Source of the DNA: Vulcanisaeta souniana JCM 11219 | GTDB taxonomy: Archaea; Thermoproteota; Thermoprotei; Thermoproteales; Thermocladiaceae | Length of the DNA: 64,000 bases | Reading direction: 5' to 3' | NCBI RefSeq assembly: GCF_026000775.1 | Contig: NZ_AP026830.1 | Location: forward strand, 953,056-1,017,055 | Program-made: the position numbers and the translations under genes | Notes under the pieces: model-generated | Database searches by the model: none | Told to the model about the DNA's origin: nothing | What the model saw: the letters and a program-made list of their open reading frames with translations, nothing else | In this document: positions 61,824 to 64,000 of the stretch, one piece after another | Layout of the letters: every line of letters begins with the position of its first letter | Position numbering within the stretch: the first letter of the stretch is position 1

Positions 61824-62167
61824 TTCATTTTTTCATAATCAATACCCGCTGGTAGATCAATTGTCGATAGCACGCTGTAACTATCGCAACCACTAAATAT
61901 ATTCTTATTAAGTTCATTAAATACTGCGTTCAAATCATCGAGTTCATAAACAAAGATCGTAACCGAGAAGTTATTGGCTACTACGGAATTCAATTCCCTG
62001 ACATAGTTATTGAAATCCAATTCCCTGCACCTATAAACAAGGATCCTTAGTGCACCGCCAAACCCAGCCCTCTTAATTGCAGTATTTAGGGCACCCTTGA
62101 ACTTATTCAGCGAATCATTACAAACATCCACAACTAAGGTAATGCAATTCTTCTGAACCCTCTTCAC
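61820..62167 (-). CDS. Hypothetical protein beside the TGT-like gene
   Basis: 115 aa, soluble, alternating strands and helices (CITLVVDVCNDSLNKFKGAL, RILVYRCRELD, VTIFVYELDDLNAVFNEL). No motif recognised. It lies 40 bases downstream of the TGT-like gene on the same strand, so the two may be cotranscribed. Four cysteines are present but not in a metal-binding pattern. Confidence 0.6.
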   Translation of the reverse strand: MKRVQKNCITLVVDVCNDSLNKFKGALNTAIKRAGFGGALRILVYRCRELDFNNYVRELNSVVANNFSVTIFVYELDDLNAVFNELNKNIFSGCDSYSVLSTIDLPAGIDYEKMK

Positions 62168-62207
62168 GGTACCCTAGAAGACATCAAGCATTAATAAATA
62201 TAATCCT

Positions 62208-63173
62208 TCAGTATGCTCTCTCAAGTACTTCCTTAGCTAATTCATTTGTCACTTCATCATAGATGTTCCTAAACACACCGGAGCCAGGCTTCTCGAAGCT
62301 GTTAAGTACTACCCAAGCATTGACCAATGCTCTGTACTCAAAACTGAGTTTAATATCATCGAATCTATCAAGCACAGGAAAACCAGTGCTCCTAAGGAAC
62401 TCATAAAGCCTAGCCAAGTCATCACTTGTCGCCTTCTTCCCACCGAAATTAATTGCCCTGCCGCTCACATGCCTCTCACCACCGCCTGGCATGACAACCT
62501 TTCCATAGGCCGCCTTAACCCTCCAGGTACTCGTGTCAGTGCTATCAATATTAATCATGCTTAGTATGGGGTTAATTACAGGCGAGCCTAGGCCAAGTAC
62601 GTGGATACACAAATCCGTTTCCCGCTTAATCTTCAGTAAAAAACCCAATGCTGTTCTTCGCGAGTTCTTAGGGGCACCCCTACTAATTAATACATAAGGC
62701 ACCAAGCCACCTATGGCTATGCACTTGGGGTTGAAGTTTAGGTACTTGAGTAGGTATCTCATTATTATGTCGGTCTTCCAGTGGTAATGGAGGACCGGTA
62801 ATACATTATCAAATTTCTTAATCAAATGTTCATAATTATCCAGGGATCTCCTCAACTTAGTCTCTAGATCATGCTCCGAGTCAGTGGGGCTTGGTGGGTA
62901 GTCCAGGTTTAGGAAGTACCTGGCGTCCCAAACTTGGTCATAGATCCTGGCTAGTTCTTCTATGTCAGGTATCTTACCGTACCTTAGGAATTGAAAACCA
63001 CCACTATCCATCCACACCTCACCATCATACTGCAGTGAATTCTTTATTGAATGATCCTCTTCGTAAATCCCGCTCCTCAATATATCGAAGGCGTTCACCA
63101 TAAGGGCGGGTACACGAAAGTAAAGCCAAGGCTTCGGCCTCGAATTAATCGGCGTGCCCAGAATTATCCTCAC
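62208..63173 (-). CDS. tRNA-guanine transglycosylase-like protein without zinc site (DpdA-like)
   Basis: TIM-barrel base-exchange fold: MDSGGFQF with D56 (substrate-recognition aspartate of TGT), IGGL at 154-157 (base pocket), GLGSP at 194-198 and INIDSTDTSTW with D210 and D213 where TGT has its nucleophile. The CxCxxC...H zinc motif of TGTs and the PUA part of archaeal TGT are absent; the protein is only 321 aa. This combination matches DpdA-type proteins, which exchange guanine in DNA for a 7-deazaguanine. No preQ0 synthesis gene is in the window. RNA as substrate remains possible. Confidence 0.72.
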   Translation of the reverse strand: MRIILGTPINSRPKPWLYFRVPALMVNAFDILRSGIYEEDHSIKNSLQYDGEVWMDSGGFQFLRYGKIPDIEELARIYDQVWDARYFLNLDYPPSPTDSEHDLETKLRRSLDNYEHLIKKFDNVLPVLHYHWKTDIIMRYLLKYLNFNPKCIAIGGLVPYVLISRGAPKNSRRTALGFLLKIKRETDLCIHVLGLGSPVINPILSMINIDSTDTSTWRVKAAYGKVVMPGGGERHVSGRAINFGGKKATSDDLARLYEFLRSTGFPVLDRFDDIKLSFEYRALVNAWVVLNSFEKPGSGVFRNIYDEVTNELAKEVLERAY

Positions 63174-63240
63174 GCCCCCATTCCACGAGAGTACAATAAA
63201 AGTTTTACCTGGCTTTACATATATACAAATTATACTTGAG

Positions 63241-64000
63241 TTACACCGTAATATTACCCCTCGGCGTAAGCGTAGGTGTCACACCGCCATGTTCCGTTAA
63301 CCTATCCCTCACCTTAATGGGTAATGGCATTGGGACAGCCAATCCAGTTACCAAGGCATCATCCTCATTGAGTACTCTAACTTCCCATAGGTCTTCATCG
63401 GAGATGAACTCCACAATGTTCCTAACGTATTTGAGATCGATGGGGTTTATTATTCTCTTGAAGACCTGGGTTAAGCATTGGCTAAGGACGTCAGGGTGGA
63501 CCTTGGATGGTCTTTGACTGATTATGCAGAGACCGACGCCAAACTTGCGGCCCTCTCTGGCGATCTTTACTAATGTCGATGTGCTCAGTGATGATCCGAC
63601 GGACGGCGCGTAGTTATGGGCTTCCTCAACTACAATGAAGACAGGCTTATTCCTCCTTGTGGCTGATGTGGTAAATACCTTATTCAACACCAAGGCCACT
63701 AGGGCCTGTTGGTCTATTAGGTCTAAACCACTTAAGTCGAGTACGTGTATTCCATATTCCATGAGTTCCTTGATTTCCAGTAGCCTTATCGGTTCATTAC
63801 CATAGAACTCCCCGGGCCTGGTTATGAAAAATGGCCTATTCTCCACTAACATCCTGACCTTAGTCATTAATGTGGATAGAGCTAATTCATTTCCGTAGCC
63901 CCTGACGACCCTACCGCCATTCTTCTCCAGGTCGCTTAGGAACTCCTCCATGCTTGTTAACTCATTATTGCTTATGCTCATGTATTGCCAAGCCTCCTCT
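63241..64000 (-). CDS. HerA-type ATPase, C-terminal part (cut by window edge)
   Basis: The visible ~250 residues hold the Walker B strand FIVVEEAHNYAP and the sensor-like IAREGRKFGVGLCIISQRPSKVHPDVLSQC, hallmarks of HerA/FtsK-type translocases. The frame is open through the Met at 63981 to the window end, so the Walker A half lies beyond it. HerA with NurA pumps DNA for end resection; here the NurA gene is 27 kb away. A role with the adjacent TGT-like gene, or a different HerA-family member, is possible. Confidence 0.88.
   Translation of the reverse strand, partial: EEAWQYMSISNNELTSMEEFLSDLEKNGGRVVRGYGNELALSTLMTKVRMLVENRPFFITRPGEFYGNEPIRLLEIKELMEYGIHVLDLSGLDLIDQQALVALVLNKVFTTSATRRNKPVFIVVEEAHNYAPSVGSSLSTSTLVKIAREGRKFGVGLCIISQRPSKVHPDVLSQCLTQVFKRIINPIDLKYVRNIVEFISDEDLWEVRVLNEDDALVTGLAVPMPLPIKVRDRLTEHGGVTPTLTPRGNITV

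Overview
This window is a stretch of archaeal chromosome, most likely from a hyperthermophilic member of the Thermoproteales close to Vulcanisaeta; the genus is inferred from gene content and style, with no database search behind it. Archaeal signs are many. A TATA-like element often sits about 26 nt upstream of the start codon with almost no leader. The window carries a Pcc1-prefoldin-Brix-L37Ae cluster, TmcA, an archaeal class II synthetase-like asparagine synthetase, archaeal 2-keto-3-deoxygluconate kinase, HerA and NurA, C/D box guide RNA candidates, and a tRNA-Val whose intron lies at a non-canonical position in the anticodon stem, a habit best known in Thermoproteales.

Layout. 0-10 kb: an orphan adenine methyltransferase, a COG2112-type kinase, ferredoxin, prolyl-tRNA synthetase with an unusual start, a DUF357-FAD synthetase fusion, an Lrp-type regulator and two cobamide genes (cbiB and a CbiX-like chelatase). 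10-22 kb: membrane proteins, galE-like epimerase, hemD, a K+ channel, a frameshifted acyl-CoA synthetase, a large exported protein, tRNA-Val, KDG kinase, a TrkA-type protein with an APC permease, a DUF4382 protein and two HTH regulators. 22-35 kb: cobyric acid synthase, asparagine synthetase, a MetE-type methionine synthase, MarC, several exported proteins, a HEPN-MNT module, a radical SAM protein with a thioredoxin-like partner. 35-51 kb: NurA, MoeA, a solitary Cas4-like nuclease, threonine dehydratase with RidA, a HypE-like protein, a LutB-like Fe-S protein, NuoL and NuoM, a DNA glycosylase-like protein and TmcA.

The most unusual region is 51.1-57.5 kb. Two tightly packed convergent operons encode six small proteins that seem to share one architecture (amphipathic helix, beta hairpin, long helix, terminal beta hairpin), although the primary sequences are very divergent. 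One has an N-terminal membrane domain. They are linked to a VirB11/GspE/FlaI-class secretion ATPase, which is divergently transcribed from a large exported single-anchor protein. No TadC/FlaJ-type platform protein or prepilin is visible, so this does not look like a standard archaeal type IV pilus operon. I regard it as the best candidate for an undescribed system.

57.5-64 kb holds the conserved ribosome/KEOPS/prefoldin cluster (DHH phosphoesterase, DUF3194, prefoldin beta, Pcc1, Brix protein, L37Ae), a DUF2848 protein, a tRNA-guanine-transglycosylase-like protein without the zinc site (DpdA-like), and the C-terminal part of a HerA-type ATPase cut by the window edge.

Other signals not explained by gene calls are: a 13-nt element conserved beside the TATA box of two distant exported-protein genes; four C/D box sRNA candidates; a one-base frameshift in the acyl-CoA synthetase; a pair of paralogous exported proteins with four matching cysteines; and a MetE-type protein in which the usual His-x-Cys zinc motif reads His-x-Asp.
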